From assembly GCF_016937535.1 (NCBI RefSeq), contig NZ_JAFHKK010000011.1:1-64000 (forward strand): a stretch of 64,000 nucleotides of DNA. The letters run 5' to 3'. The notes beneath the pieces are model-generated. The model did not search any database and was not told the DNA's origin. It saw nothing but the letters and a program-made list of their open reading frames with translations. The stretch comes from Sulfurospirillum tamanense. Lineage in GTDB: Bacteria > Campylobacterota > Campylobacteria > Campylobacterales > Campylobacteraceae. Shown here piece after piece: positions 53,345-61,338 of this stretch. The translations under genes and the position numbers were made by a program. Position 1 is the stretch's first letter. Every line of letters begins with the position of its first letter.

Positions 53345-54972
53345 TGCGCGCTATTTTCACCAAAGAGTGGACCAAACTCAAACCCTTGGTGCCCCTGTGC
53401 CTCATCCTTCTTCTTGCGAGTGCTTTTGCGCTGTGGCATCATGTGCGCTATTTGTTTATCAGCGTTGAACCCGAATCCATGGCATGGTACCGTTTTTCTT
53501 TTTTAGGAGAAAAACCCTACTCCTCTTTCTTGTGGCTCTATTTTCTTGTTGGCGTCTTAGTGGCGGTGGTGCAGTTTTTACCCGAACGCCTTCAGGGTCG
53601 CATGAAACTTCTTGCCCACCTGCCCTTGCGTCCTTTCTCTCTTTTGGCCCTACACCTTAGCATGGGTGTGGCCTTTTTGGGGGTTTTTGCATTGCTTCTT
53701 AGCGGCGTTTTATACGCCCTAATAGGGCATTATTACCCCGCACCCGTGGGAATTGTTGCCCTAAAAGATAGTTTTTTTTACGCGCTAGGGAGCATCCTTG
53801 CCTACAGTGGTCTAAGCGCAGCTATCCTTGAAAAATCCTCCAAACGTGCCCTTTTAAAACTCACCCTCACCCTTGCGATTGGTTGGATTTATGCCCAACC
53901 CCCCTTTGGTTGGGAGAATTTAGGCTGGATTGGCGTAGGGCTTTTCTTGATGGTTCTTGCAGGTGAGAGCTTTTTGCGCATCAAAGACATACCCTTGCGC
54001 TCTCCTGCCTTTTTCGCCTTAGCATTTTTGGCCCTTGGGTTTGCAGGCGTTAAAGGTGTAGGATTTTTCCTAAACCATTACACCACACCACTAACCCATT
54101 ATTATCTTTTTTATTCGCCCATTGCCAAAACCTTTGTTTACCAACGCAACTTTGGCGGCCACCAGTTTGAATACGGCACCAAAGAAGGCGAAACCTTTGA
54201 CCGCCTTACCTATGAAGGACTACTGCCTTTTGTCTATTGGCGCAATTTTGAAATTCAGGGCAAGCTTCCTTTGGAGATAGATGGCACCGTGTTTGAAGCG
54301 GAAGAGATTAAAGAGAGTCGTCTTAGTTTTGCCTACACACCCAGTGCGCTAAAACCCAAAGAGGTAGCCCTACTGCCCCTCATAAACCCCAAGGCCAAGA
54401 CGAGCATGATTCCCTTTCCTGAAGAGGTTTTACACGTCAAAAAAGATGCCATTGTCGCCTATGGCGAACACGCACGTGTAGACACCAAGCTTACCCAAGA
54501 GATTGCCACGCTTGCGGCAGATGCAGGAGTTCGCTTTCCATTGCGCCATGTTTGGGGCAAACACACCAACCTAAAACCCCATGATTTTGGAATGTTTTTA
54601 GCGGACAGCCAAGGGGCACTCTTTAACCTCAAACGCTACGATAACCGCACAACGCTTGAAGCTATTCAAACACCCCCAGGTCTTGAACTTTTTTACATGT
54701 ATCCTAGCGAAAACCGCGCCAATCATCTAGCCGGATACGCCATTGATGCTATGGGAAAGATGCATGTTCTCCTGCGAGAAAACTGGGAATTTATCCCCCT
54801 TGTTTTGCCAAATTTTGATTACACCTCTATGCAGTTTCAACTCATCCAAGACCCGCTGCACTACCTCGTGCGTTATGACAACGGTACAGAGTATTATGCG
54901 GTGCTTTTTTCTAAGGATTTCACCCTTTTAGATACTACCTCTTTTTCATCTGCCAACAAAGGCTCTTTATGA
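53341..54972 (+). CDS. ABC-2-type membrane protein with large periplasmic domain
   Basis: 543 residues; about six membrane segments in the first 240 residues (FLWLYFLVGVLVAVVQFL, LSMGVAFLGVFALLLSGVLY and others) with AHLPLRPFSLLALHL as likely contact with the ATPase. The last 300 residues are a soluble, beta-rich domain with no named family. It overlaps both neighbours by four bases. Such ABC-2 exporters often move peptides, lipids or cofactors; the cargo here is unknown. Confidence 0.78.
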   Translation: MMRAIFTKEWTKLKPLVPLCLILLLASAFALWHHVRYLFISVEPESMAWYRFSFLGEKPYSSFLWLYFLVGVLVAVVQFLPERLQGRMKLLAHLPLRPFSLLALHLSMGVAFLGVFALLLSGVLYALIGHYYPAPVGIVALKDSFFYALGSILAYSGLSAAILEKSSKRALLKLTLTLAIGWIYAQPPFGWENLGWIGVGLFLMVLAGESFLRIKDIPLRSPAFFALAFLALGFAGVKGVGFFLNHYTTPLTHYYLFYSPIAKTFVYQRNFGGHQFEYGTKEGETFDRLTYEGLLPFVYWRNFEIQGKLPLEIDGTVFEAEEIKESRLSFAYTPSALKPKEVALLPLINPKAKTSMIPFPEEVLHVKKDAIVAYGEHARVDTKLTQEIATLAADAGVRFPLRHVWGKHTNLKPHDFGMFLADSQGALFNLKRYDNRTTLEAIQTPPGLELFYMYPSENRANHLAGYAIDAMGKMHVLLRENWEFIPLVLPNFDYTSMQFQLIQDPLHYLVRYDNGTEYYAVLFSKDFTLLDTTSFSSANKGSL

Positions 54973-55424
54973 ATCCAACCACACCCAAGCATAAAAAAAC
55001 CTTTGACGCCTTTTACCAGCGTTTTCTTGCCATGACCAAAGACCAAGGCCATTATGAATCTGCGCACCGAGAAGCCATTTTGAAGGTGCTTTTTTTTAGC
55101 ACCTCCCACCTAAGCGCAGAAGAGATTGCGCTACAAGTACGCAAGGAGTCGAAAATTTCCCTCCCCACAGTGTACAACACCCTCTCCTTTTTAGAAGAAC
55201 TTGGCATGATTCATGTGTTTATTTTGCCTCCCTACACCCTCAAAACTTACCGGTTGATGCTAGAGTACCACGACCAGCTTGTGTGCATTAAATGCGGAAA
55301 AATCGTTCCTTTTTACGATAAAGAACTCGAAGCGCGCGAGCGGCTTATCCTCCAAGACCACGCCTTTACCGGCATCAACCAAACCATTATTTTGTACGGT
55401 GTTTGCAGTTCCTGTAAAATCTAA
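54969..55424 (+). CDS. Fur-family metal-responsive regulator
   Basis: 151 residues. Winged helix with LSAEEIALQVRKESKISLPTVYNTLSFLEELG and a C-terminal dimer domain with YHDQLVCIKCGKIVPF and YGVCSSC, the two CxxC of a structural zinc site. It is Fur or PerR type; the exact metal is not clear. It lies at the end of the ABC operon and just before the fez-like cluster, so it may control either. Fur-like sites are seen upstream of several genes here. Confidence 0.9.
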   Translation: MNPTTPKHKKTFDAFYQRFLAMTKDQGHYESAHREAILKVLFFSTSHLSAEEIALQVRKESKISLPTVYNTLSFLEELGMIHVFILPPYTLKTYRLMLEYHDQLVCIKCGKIVPFYDKELEARERLILQDHAFTGINQTIILYGVCSSCKI

Positions 55425-55466
55425 TGAAACCAAGTATCGAAATAACCTGCTGAAAATTGGGTGTTT

Positions 55467-55481
55467 TGATAACAACAATCA
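55467..55481. promoter_or_regulatory. Weak Fur-like site before the fez-like cluster
   Basis: TGATAACAACAATCA agrees with the 7-1-7 Fur consensus at 11 of 14 places and lies 68 bases before the first gene of the cluster. AT content is high here, so it may be chance. Confidence 0.4.
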
Positions 55482-55548
55482 GTAAACTTTAAGTTTTTTT
55501 TAAATCCAAGAAGACTAGGATTGTACTATTACATGTAAGGAAGTACCG

Positions 55549-55869
55549 TTGGAAATTCGCACAGAAGAGATTGTCAGATTGCTTTCATATTTTTCACTGA
55601 TCCACCACGTCAAGGGCCGCATTCGCCTTCGCGTAAATCCAAAAATCAAAGAACATGGCAAGGGATGGAAGATTGAAGACATTGAGCAGTTGGCCCAAAA
55701 AATCACGGGCATCACGCGCGTCAAGATTAATAAAATTGTTGCCTCCATCACCATTGAATACGATGCAAACATTCTCCCCATGCATTTATGGGAAGATTTA
55801 ACCCAAGGAACCAACACCCAAGAAGTAACCCAGCGCATCAACGCCGCGTACAAGGAGATTCAACAGTGA
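55549..55869 (+). CDS. HMA-like protein at the head of the fez-like cluster
   Basis: 106 residues from a TTG at 55549 (AAGGAA before it, overlapping the end of a TTACATGTAA palindrome). It has the heavy-metal-associated-like fold: HHVKGRIRLRVNPKIKEHG, then ITGITRVKINKIVASITIEYD. The HxxxGRIRLR motif recurs at the N-terminus of the ATPase encoded downstream (HAAPGRVRFQHPG). No CxxC metal motif. Ferrosome loci carry a protein with an HMA-type domain (FezC); this is a candidate by analogy. Confidence 0.7.
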   Translation: MEIRTEEIVRLLSYFSLIHHVKGRIRLRVNPKIKEHGKGWKIEDIEQLAQKITGITRVKINKIVASITIEYDANILPMHLWEDLTQGTNTQEVTQRINAAYKEIQQ

Positions 55870-56534
55870 AAAAAGCCAAAAAATCTTTTCTTAAATACGT
55901 AGACCCCGCCCTTAAACTCTCTCCCTTCCATCAAGCCTTGCACATCGCCTTACGCGATGCATATTATGGTTTTGCCTTGCACAAAAAGGCCGTTGAGGCC
56001 TTTGGGTTTGTGGCTCCTTTTGCAACAGTGCTTGAGGCAAAACAGCAGCACATCACCGAGCTTACCTCTTTGCTTGTTCGCTATGAAATTCCTCTGCCAA
56101 AAAATGAGGAATCAGCATGCATCATGCCACCTATGGGACTTTTGGAAGCTTATGAGCTTGGGGTTGCTTTTGAGATTGAAACCATTCAGCGCATCACCCA
56201 TCTTCTTCCTTATGTCGCCACTTACCCTGACGCGCAAGAGATGTTTTTTCGCCTTCAAGCAGCGTCTTACAACACTTTTTTGCCCACCTTTCGCTCCCAC
56301 GTCGCACAGCAAACATCTACCCCCGCAACCCAAGGGCTCTCACAAGAAGAGATGATGGCTAAGGTTGAAGAGTGGCGTGGCATGGCGCAAAGAATCGCAG
56401 CAGGCGACACTAACGCACTAGGAGAAATGTTTCAAGGCATGAATATCTCTTTGATGGGAGGAATGCTCTTAGGAGGGGTTGCGGCCTCTCTTTTGAGCCA
56501 AATGAACACCCCTGAAGAACCCGAGTCGCTCTAG
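55866..56534 (+). CDS. Ferritin-like helical protein
   Basis: 222 residues from the GTG at 55866 (GGAG before it). Helical bundle with ALHIALRDAYYGFALHKKAVEAFG, then VLEAKQQHITELTSLLVRYEIPLP, similar to the DUF2202 ferritin-like proteins in which Glu and His bind a di-iron site. The C-terminus turns hydrophobic (LMGGMLLGGVAASLLSQM), unlike ferritins, and could anchor or target it to a membrane. It lies four bases into the HMA gene's end. Iron binding is inferred. Confidence 0.68.
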   Translation: MKKAKKSFLKYVDPALKLSPFHQALHIALRDAYYGFALHKKAVEAFGFVAPFATVLEAKQQHITELTSLLVRYEIPLPKNEESACIMPPMGLLEAYELGVAFEIETIQRITHLLPYVATYPDAQEMFFRLQAASYNTFLPTFRSHVAQQTSTPATQGLSQEEMMAKVEEWRGMAQRIAAGDTNALGEMFQGMNISLMGGMLLGGVAASLLSQMNTPEEPESL

Positions 56535-56585
56535 CAGGCCCACCCTTGCACCTTTGGTGCACACACTTACCACAAAGGAAAACCC

Positions 56586-56810
56586 ATGGCACTACCATTT
56601 TTAGCAGGCATCGCCCTTGGAGGCTTGGTCGTTGTTGCCTACAATAATAAATCGGCCCTCAAAGCAAAACTCACAAAAGGCGCGCAAAAAGCCAAAGAGA
56701 TGGCACAATGCGGTATCGAAAAAGCCAAAGAAGTCGCACAGGAGACGCAAACATCTCTTTGCGAAAAAGAAGCTTGTTCACAAGAAACCGCCCCAAAGGA
56801 AAACACATGA
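56586..56810 (+). CDS. One-helix membrane protein with amphipathic tail (fez-like cluster)
   Basis: 74 residues. N-terminal hydrophobic segment LPFLAGIALGGLVVVAYN with small-residue spacing (AGIALGG), then a basic, Ala/Lys-rich amphipathic helix (SALKAKLTKGAQKAKEMAQ) and an acidic tail with two Cys. Small proteins with such an N-terminal small-xxx-small helix are described for ferrosome loci. AAAGGAAA precedes the ATG. No other family. Confidence 0.68.
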   Translation: MALPFLAGIALGGLVVVAYNNKSALKAKLTKGAQKAKEMAQCGIEKAKEVAQETQTSLCEKEACSQETAPKENT

Positions 56811-57139
56811 TTGATACAGGCGCCCCAAGAAATGTTCTTGGTCACGTTGTGAGTGGCACCCTTGCTTCTGCAGCCATTGCAGGCGGAATGCAATACAACC
56901 AAGTACAAAAAGGCACTCTTGGCAAAAAGGAGGCTATTCATGCCACGCTTAAGCTCTCTTTGCAAGGCGGCGTTGCCACAGGTGCAGCCATTGCAGCAAC
57001 CAACCATCTGGGCAAAAGTAATTTTTTTGGCGCACTTAGCGCACTTAGCCTTGGCATAGCCGGCGTGTATGCCATTGAAAAAATCAGCGAACAACTGCAA
57101 GAAAAAGACTCTTGCGAATCCCTAGAAGCACAACAATAA
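56807..57139 (+). CDS. Small hydrophobic protein (fez-like cluster)
   Basis: 110 residues from the ATG at 56807, overlapping the previous stop. Gly/Ala-rich hydrophobic stretches (VVSGTLASAAIAGGM, GGVATGAAIAATNHLG and FGALSALSLGIAGVYAI) suggest two or three short membrane helices with GxxxG-like packing. The end is polar with one Cys. Could be a structural protein of a vesicle or compartment membrane. No family recognised. Confidence 0.68.
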   Translation: MIDTGAPRNVLGHVVSGTLASAAIAGGMQYNQVQKGTLGKKEAIHATLKLSLQGGVATGAAIAATNHLGKSNFFGALSALSLGIAGVYAIEKISEQLQEKDSCESLEAQQ

Positions 57140-57150
57140 AAGGAAAATTT

Positions 57151-57393
57151 ATGGAAAACCCTTACATCAAAACACCCCCAGTCGTCTCAGAAACCTTGGG
57201 CAATTTCAACACCAATGATTTTCTCAAAGGTGCTCTCATTGGAGCAGTAGCCACCTATTTGCTCACTAATGAAAATGCCCAAAAGGCTATCTTTAAAACC
57301 ATTGCCAAAGGCACTCAATTGTTTCAAACAGGCATGGAGGAGATGAAAGAGCGCATGGAAGACGCCAAGGCAGAAATGGAAGCGCAAAGATAA
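57151..57393 (+). CDS. One-helix protein with coiled-coil tail (fez-like cluster)
   Basis: 80 residues from the ATG at 57151 (AAAAGGAAAA before it). One hydrophobic helix (NDFLKGALIGAVATYLLTN, with GALIGA), then a charged helix (MEEMKERMEDAKAEMEAQR). Same small-residue pattern as its neighbours, as if the three small genes make a family of helix-packing proteins. Two bases separate its stop from the ATPase gene. Confidence 0.68.
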   Translation: MENPYIKTPPVVSETLGNFNTNDFLKGALIGAVATYLLTNENAQKAIFKTIAKGTQLFQTGMEEMKERMEDAKAEMEAQR

Positions 57394-57395
57394 CC

Positions 57396-59513
57396 ATGTC
57401 TTGGCGCATCAGACTGCTACATGCAGCACCAGGCCGAGTGAGATTTCAGCACCCCGGAGTAGGCGAACAAACAGACATCAAACGTCTTGAAAAAGCGCTC
57501 ATGACCTTTGAAGGTGTGAGTTTTGTGCGCATTAATCCAAAGTCCCATTCTGTTGTTTTTATGTATGAAAACACGTCTGTAGCTGCCTTAAGAAAAGCCT
57601 TACATGTAACAGATGTAGATGCTTTCGTCCAACAGCCCTCGCCCATACATTGTGCCATTGGAGCCCACAACGAAACCCCTAGCGTAAAAGGGCTCGTTCG
57701 GGCAAGCACCGCCCTTGTGGCAGAACGGTTTGTGAGAAACGATCGGCTTAAATTTTTTATCACCGGGGTTGCCACCTCTCCATTGCTCCTCCCAGGAACA
57801 AAAACCCTCCTCACCCAAGGGCTTAGTTCTAAAGTCCTAGAAGCCATGGCTGTGGCTGTTTCTTTGGCACGCAAAGATTACCTTGCCGCCAACAGCACCA
57901 ACACCATGCTTGAACTGGGCGAATACATCGAAGAGAGCACCGTACACAAAAGTGATGATCTCATCAAAGAATTGGCCAAGCCAAACATCGAAGAGACGTG
58001 GATTGAGGTGGAAAAAAACGGCAAAAAAAGTCAAAAACTTGTCAAAACCGCCTCGCTCAAAATTGGAGACATTGTTATCGCAAGTGCGGGTGAAACCATC
58101 TGTGTCGACGGGCATGTCATCTACGGAGAGGCTTCTATCAACCAAGCCTCCATGACCGGCGAAGCCCAACCTGTGAAAAAAAGCCGTGGTGATCGGGTCA
58201 TCTCTGGCACTGTCATTGAAGAGGGAAAAGTCAAAATTTGGGCCGAACAAGTAGGAGAAGACACCGCTACTGCGCGCATCAAAGAGTACATTGCTCATTC
58301 GCTCAATGAAAAATCAGCCATCGGCTTGCGCGCCTCACGCCTCGCGGATAAGCTCGTGCCCATCACCTTGGGGCTTGCGGGACTCTCTTATGCTATTAGT
58401 AGAGATTTTCAATCCGTTGCTTCGGTGCTTCAAGCGGATTATTCGTGTGCCCTTAAGCTTGCTACGCCCGTTGCTTTTAAAACCTCCATCGCCCAAGCAG
58501 GAAAAGACGGCGTGCTCATCAAAGGCGCCAAACCCATCGAAGCACTCGCTCAAGTAGACACCTTTGTCTTTGACAAAACAGGCACCCTTACGTACGGTGA
58601 ACTGGAAGTCGTGCACATTGAATCCTTTGATGAAGCATGGAGTGAAGATGCCATTTTGAACCTCACCGCAAGTGCGGAAGAGCACTATTTTCACCCCGTA
58701 GCAGAAGCCATTGTGCGTGCGGCCAAGGAGCGGGGGTTTGTGCACATGCACCACGAAGAGGTTGATTTTATCATCGCCCACGGGGTAAAAACCATTGTCA
58801 ACGATAAAGAAGTTGTCATCGGGAGCCGCCACTTTTTAGAAGACGATGAAAAGATTCCTTTCAAGCAGTACCAGAAAAAAATCGACTCCTTTCTTAAGCG
58901 TGGAAACTCCGTGCTTTATGTGGGGTATGATGGCAAGCTCTTAGGCGCTATCGGGATGGTTGACACCCTGCGCCACAATGCCAAGGCTGCCTTAGCGCGC
59001 CTTAAAACATTGGGTGTTAAAGAACTTGTCATACTCACCGGAGACATCCAAACCAAGGCCGACGTGCTTGCTAAAGAGCTGGGTATTGACCGTGTGTACG
59101 CTAACATGCTTCCCACCCAAAAAGCTTCTATCATCAAAGCCCTGCAAGGCGAAGGAAAAAAAGTGGCTTTTGTGGGGGATGGCATCAACGATGCGCCCGC
59201 GCTCATGAGTGCCAACGTGGGCATTAGCATGCAAAAAGGGGCAGACATCGCCAAGGCAACAGCAGACATTGGATTGCTAAAAGATGACATTGGAGCTGTG
59301 TGCGAGATTAAAGAACTTGCCAACCAAACCATGGAACGCATTCATAATAATTTCTCAGCCACTGTAGGCATTAATAGCATGATTTTACTAGGAGCGACCG
59401 CAGGGGTGTTAAGCCCTATTGCAACAGCGATATTGCACAATGGTACGACGATTGGATTGTTGCTAAATTCCATAAAAGGGCTCAAACCCCACCAAAAGAA
59501 AGCTAAGATTTAG
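57396..59513 (+). CDS. P1B-type heavy-metal ATPase with SCALK motif (FezB-like)
   Basis: 705 residues. N-terminal HMA-like motif HAAPGRVRFQHPG; actuator TGEAQ (about 254); phosphorylation site DKTGTLT (about 391); GDGINDAP (about 594). In the helix where P1B pumps carry CPC, SPC or TPC it has DYSCALKLATP (about 347-357), so it belongs to none of the well-known copper, zinc or cobalt groups. Ferrosome FezB proteins are P1B-6 pumps and this cluster (HMA protein, helix proteins, ferritin-like protein, Feo and Fur neighbours) fits. It would move iron into a compartment or out of the cell. Confidence 0.85.
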   Translation: MSWRIRLLHAAPGRVRFQHPGVGEQTDIKRLEKALMTFEGVSFVRINPKSHSVVFMYENTSVAALRKALHVTDVDAFVQQPSPIHCAIGAHNETPSVKGLVRASTALVAERFVRNDRLKFFITGVATSPLLLPGTKTLLTQGLSSKVLEAMAVAVSLARKDYLAANSTNTMLELGEYIEESTVHKSDDLIKELAKPNIEETWIEVEKNGKKSQKLVKTASLKIGDIVIASAGETICVDGHVIYGEASINQASMTGEAQPVKKSRGDRVISGTVIEEGKVKIWAEQVGEDTATARIKEYIAHSLNEKSAIGLRASRLADKLVPITLGLAGLSYAISRDFQSVASVLQADYSCALKLATPVAFKTSIAQAGKDGVLIKGAKPIEALAQVDTFVFDKTGTLTYGELEVVHIESFDEAWSEDAILNLTASAEEHYFHPVAEAIVRAAKERGFVHMHHEEVDFIIAHGVKTIVNDKEVVIGSRHFLEDDEKIPFKQYQKKIDSFLKRGNSVLYVGYDGKLLGAIGMVDTLRHNAKAALARLKTLGVKELVILTGDIQTKADVLAKELGIDRVYANMLPTQKASIIKALQGEGKKVAFVGDGINDAPALMSANVGISMQKGADIAKATADIGLLKDDIGAVCEIKELANQTMERIHNNFSATVGINSMILLGATAGVLSPIATAILHNGTTIGLLLNSIKGLKPHQKKAKI

Positions 59514-59532
59514 AGTTCCTTTGCTATGATTG

Positions 59533-59547
59533 TGATATTTATTATCA
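59533..59547. promoter_or_regulatory. Fur box before the gene at 59562
   Basis: TGATATTTATTATCA, 13 of 14 matches to TGATAAT-n-ATTATCA, 14 bases before the ATG at 59562. Suggests that the last two genes of the cluster have their own iron-repressed promoter. Confidence 0.75.
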
Positions 59548-59561
59548 CTTAAGGAGCTGGA

Positions 59562-59687
59562 ATGGGACTCTTTTTTCCTCTTGCCACAGGTATTGCCACA
59601 GCAATCACCTTGGTATTAACGTACGAGACAGGCAAACATGCAAAACGAAAACTTGAGCGCAAAAAAGGGAAACTTTCCCACCACTGA
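59562..59687 (+). CDS. 41-residue membrane peptide (fez-like cluster)
   Basis: ATG at 59562 with AAGGAG five bases before it. One hydrophobic helix (MGLFFPLATGIATAITLVLTY) and a basic tail (KHAKRKLERKKGKLSHH). The helix has Thr/Gly/Ala spacing like the other small proteins here. Its end overlaps the next start by 50 bases. It is directly under a good Fur box. Too small for a family assignment. Confidence 0.6.
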   Translation: MGLFFPLATGIATAITLVLTYETGKHAKRKLERKKGKLSHH

Positions 59688-60213
59688 TCTTGACACTAAA
59701 AAAGAAGTGGCCAAAATCGGCATGGCGACTTCTTTGGCTATTGTGACAGCCACTTCTGTTTACATGAAAAACAGGCTAATGAAAAACCTGCACATTGGCG
59801 CGGGATTTGCCCTTATTGGTTTTTCAGTATGGCATCATATGCTTTACCAGCCAAGCAAAGCCGTCAAATCTCCGCTTCCTCCACGCCCAAAACCAAAAAC
59901 CCTTGCCTTGGGGCATGTCTACACGGAAGTCATTCTCAAAGAAAAAGCCAGTAAGCGTGATGTACGGCTTTTGAAAGAAACTTTGGGAAATTTATGCAAA
60001 GAGAGCGGGACGCAAGCAGTGCATTTGCTCGTTGACACCCAGCTTATCAAAGAGCTTGAGATTTGGCAAGGGTTTGTGACGCTCTTAAAAGAAGACGAGC
60101 GTATCGCCAAAATCGCCATCTTTGGCGACGAGACCCTGCCTTCTGGAGAGCTTTTAGCCAAAAACGTGCGCTATTTTCACACCTATCTTGAAGCCAAAGC
60201 GTGGGCTTCTTAG
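59638..60213 (+). CDS. Two-helix membrane protein with STAS-like C-terminal domain
   Basis: 191 residues. Two hydrophobic segments (KIGMATSLAIVTATSVYM and LHIGAGFALIGFSVWHHMLY), a Pro-rich linker, then about 95 residues that resemble a SpoIIAA/STAS-type fold (AVHLLVDTQLIKEL, IAIFGDETLPSGELLAKNVRYFHTYLEAKAW). Such domains bind lipids or nucleotides or recruit proteins. It lies one base before the convergent mntP stop. Likely part of the iron cluster, role unknown. Confidence 0.72.
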   Translation: MQNENLSAKKGNFPTTDLDTKKEVAKIGMATSLAIVTATSVYMKNRLMKNLHIGAGFALIGFSVWHHMLYQPSKAVKSPLPPRPKPKTLALGHVYTEVILKEKASKRDVRLLKETLGNLCKESGTQAVHLLVDTQLIKELEIWQGFVTLLKEDERIAKIAIFGDETLPSGELLAKNVRYFHTYLEAKAWAS

Positions 60214-60214
60214 C

Positions 60215-60772
60215 CTACGCTTCAAAAAAGAGGTGCTCCAAAAGAATCTTAAGTCCAATAAGCACCAGCACAAGGCCTCCAAAAAACTCAGCCCTACTCT
60301 CAAGCCACACCCCGCTTTTTTGCCCAACACGCACACCCGCATAAGAAAATACAGAAGTCACAACCCCGATAAGCAAAACGCTCACCCCCACTGACAAATC
60401 AAACAAATTCAGTGTAAAGCCTGCTGCCATCGCATCAATACTCGTAGCAATCGCAAGGGTAAAAAGAATCTTGTGGGAAAGGGTGCAGATTTCTTCAGTA
60501 GTGTCTTCTTGGCGAGATTCCATCATCATTTTTGCCCCAATACCCCCCAAAAGCACAAAAGCAATCCAGTGGTCAAATGAAGCGATAAATTCACCCGCAC
60601 CAACGCCCGCAAAATACCCAACCAGTGGCATGAGGCCTTGAAAAAAACCAAACAACACCGCCACTTTTATCCCCAAAAAAGGAATGCTAGGATATTTTTT
60701 GGCACCCAAGCCGATAGATACGGCAAAAGCGTCCATACTTAAAGCAACTGCCAAAATAAATACCTCTAGCAT
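60215..60772 (-). CDS. mntP: Manganese efflux pump MntP
   Basis: 185 residues with six membrane helices. Two related Asp motifs, ALSMDAFAVSIGLG and IATSIDAMAAGFTL, mark MntP (YebN) of the LysE superfamily. It exports Mn(II), which protects iron enzymes when iron is low. Two small genes lie directly upstream on the same strand under a Fur-like site. Confidence 0.93.
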   Translation of the reverse strand: MLEVFILAVALSMDAFAVSIGLGAKKYPSIPFLGIKVAVLFGFFQGLMPLVGYFAGVGAGEFIASFDHWIAFVLLGGIGAKMMMESRQEDTTEEICTLSHKILFTLAIATSIDAMAAGFTLNLFDLSVGVSVLLIGVVTSVFSYAGVRVGQKSGVWLESRAEFFGGLVLVLIGLKILLEHLFFEA

Positions 60773-60778
60773 GGGTTT

Positions 60779-60973
60779 TTACCCCAAAAGTTGGATTTGA
60801 AAATTGCGCTCAAAACGGTAAGGCACGCGGTGGTTATCCAGCGCATGCTGTATGGCCAAAAATTCATCAATGTTTGTCTCCTGAGCGTGCTTTAGATTAA
60901 TGATTTTTTGTTGGGCTTTGTCGTAACGGTAGGTTGAAAACTGGCCTATGAGGCGCACAAGCGTTTGACTCAC
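60779..60973 (-). CDS. Small soluble protein of unknown function
   Basis: 64 residues from the GTG at 60973, which has AGGAGG five bases before it. Sequence MSQTLVRLIGQFSTYRYDK... YRFERNFQIQLLG has no Cys or membrane segment and no family that I recognise. Six bases separate it from mntP. Confidence 0.65.
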   Translation of the reverse strand: MSQTLVRLIGQFSTYRYDKAQQKIINLKHAQETNIDEFLAIQHALDNHRVPYRFERNFQIQLLG

Positions 60974-60982
60974 ATTATCCTC

Positions 60983-61153
60983 CTATTTTCCCTCCAAAAG
61001 AGCGCATATTACCGTAGATGCCTCCTTGGAGTCAATGTTTTTATACCGCATTTTCATAATTTTTAATATTGAGCATGCCGATTTATGATGCTTTTGAAAC
61101 TGGTGCTTTTTAATAACGTTATCCACCACACACCGCAGTTCATTTTGTGACAT
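60983..61153 (-). CDS. Possible 56-residue protein before the mntP operon
   Basis: ATG at 61153 with AAGGGG five bases before it, stop at 60983, nine bases before the next GTG. Encodes MSQNELRCVVDNVIKKHQFQ and a Lys/His-rich middle, ending ICALLEGK, with three Cys and four His that could bind metal. A Fur-like site lies 20 bases upstream. On the plus strand the same DNA has an open frame without a start codon (61154-61318), so this call is moderate. Confidence 0.45.
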   Translation of the reverse strand: MSQNELRCVVDNVIKKHQFQKHHKSACSILKIMKMRYKNIDSKEASTVICALLEGK

Positions 61154-61173
61154 TTTAACCCCTTATTTGATTT

Positions 61174-61190
61174 TGATAATGGTTATTATA
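61174..61190. promoter_or_regulatory. Fur-like site before the small genes and mntP
   Basis: TGATAATGGTTATTATA: the first half matches the Fur consensus fully, the second half 5 of 7. It is 21 bases upstream of the ATG at 61153 on the minus strand. Confidence 0.55.
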
Positions 61191-61338
61191 TAGATAAAGA
61201 GATTAAGGATGCCTTAGAAAACAACAGGGATTTATCCTCTTTGCCAAAAAGCCATTTTAAGGCGCCTAGACGGGTTATTGTACGAAGCAAAAACATCGGG
61301 GAGAAACAAAAAAAGTAGTGAGCAGATAACGCGTTAAA

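Noticed and set aside
56639-57100. 153-residue Cys-rich minus-strand frame in the small-protein region
   Set aside because: The plus-strand small genes have good start sites and stop-start overlaps; the minus frame has no site and its Cys runs are the complement of Gly/Ala codons.
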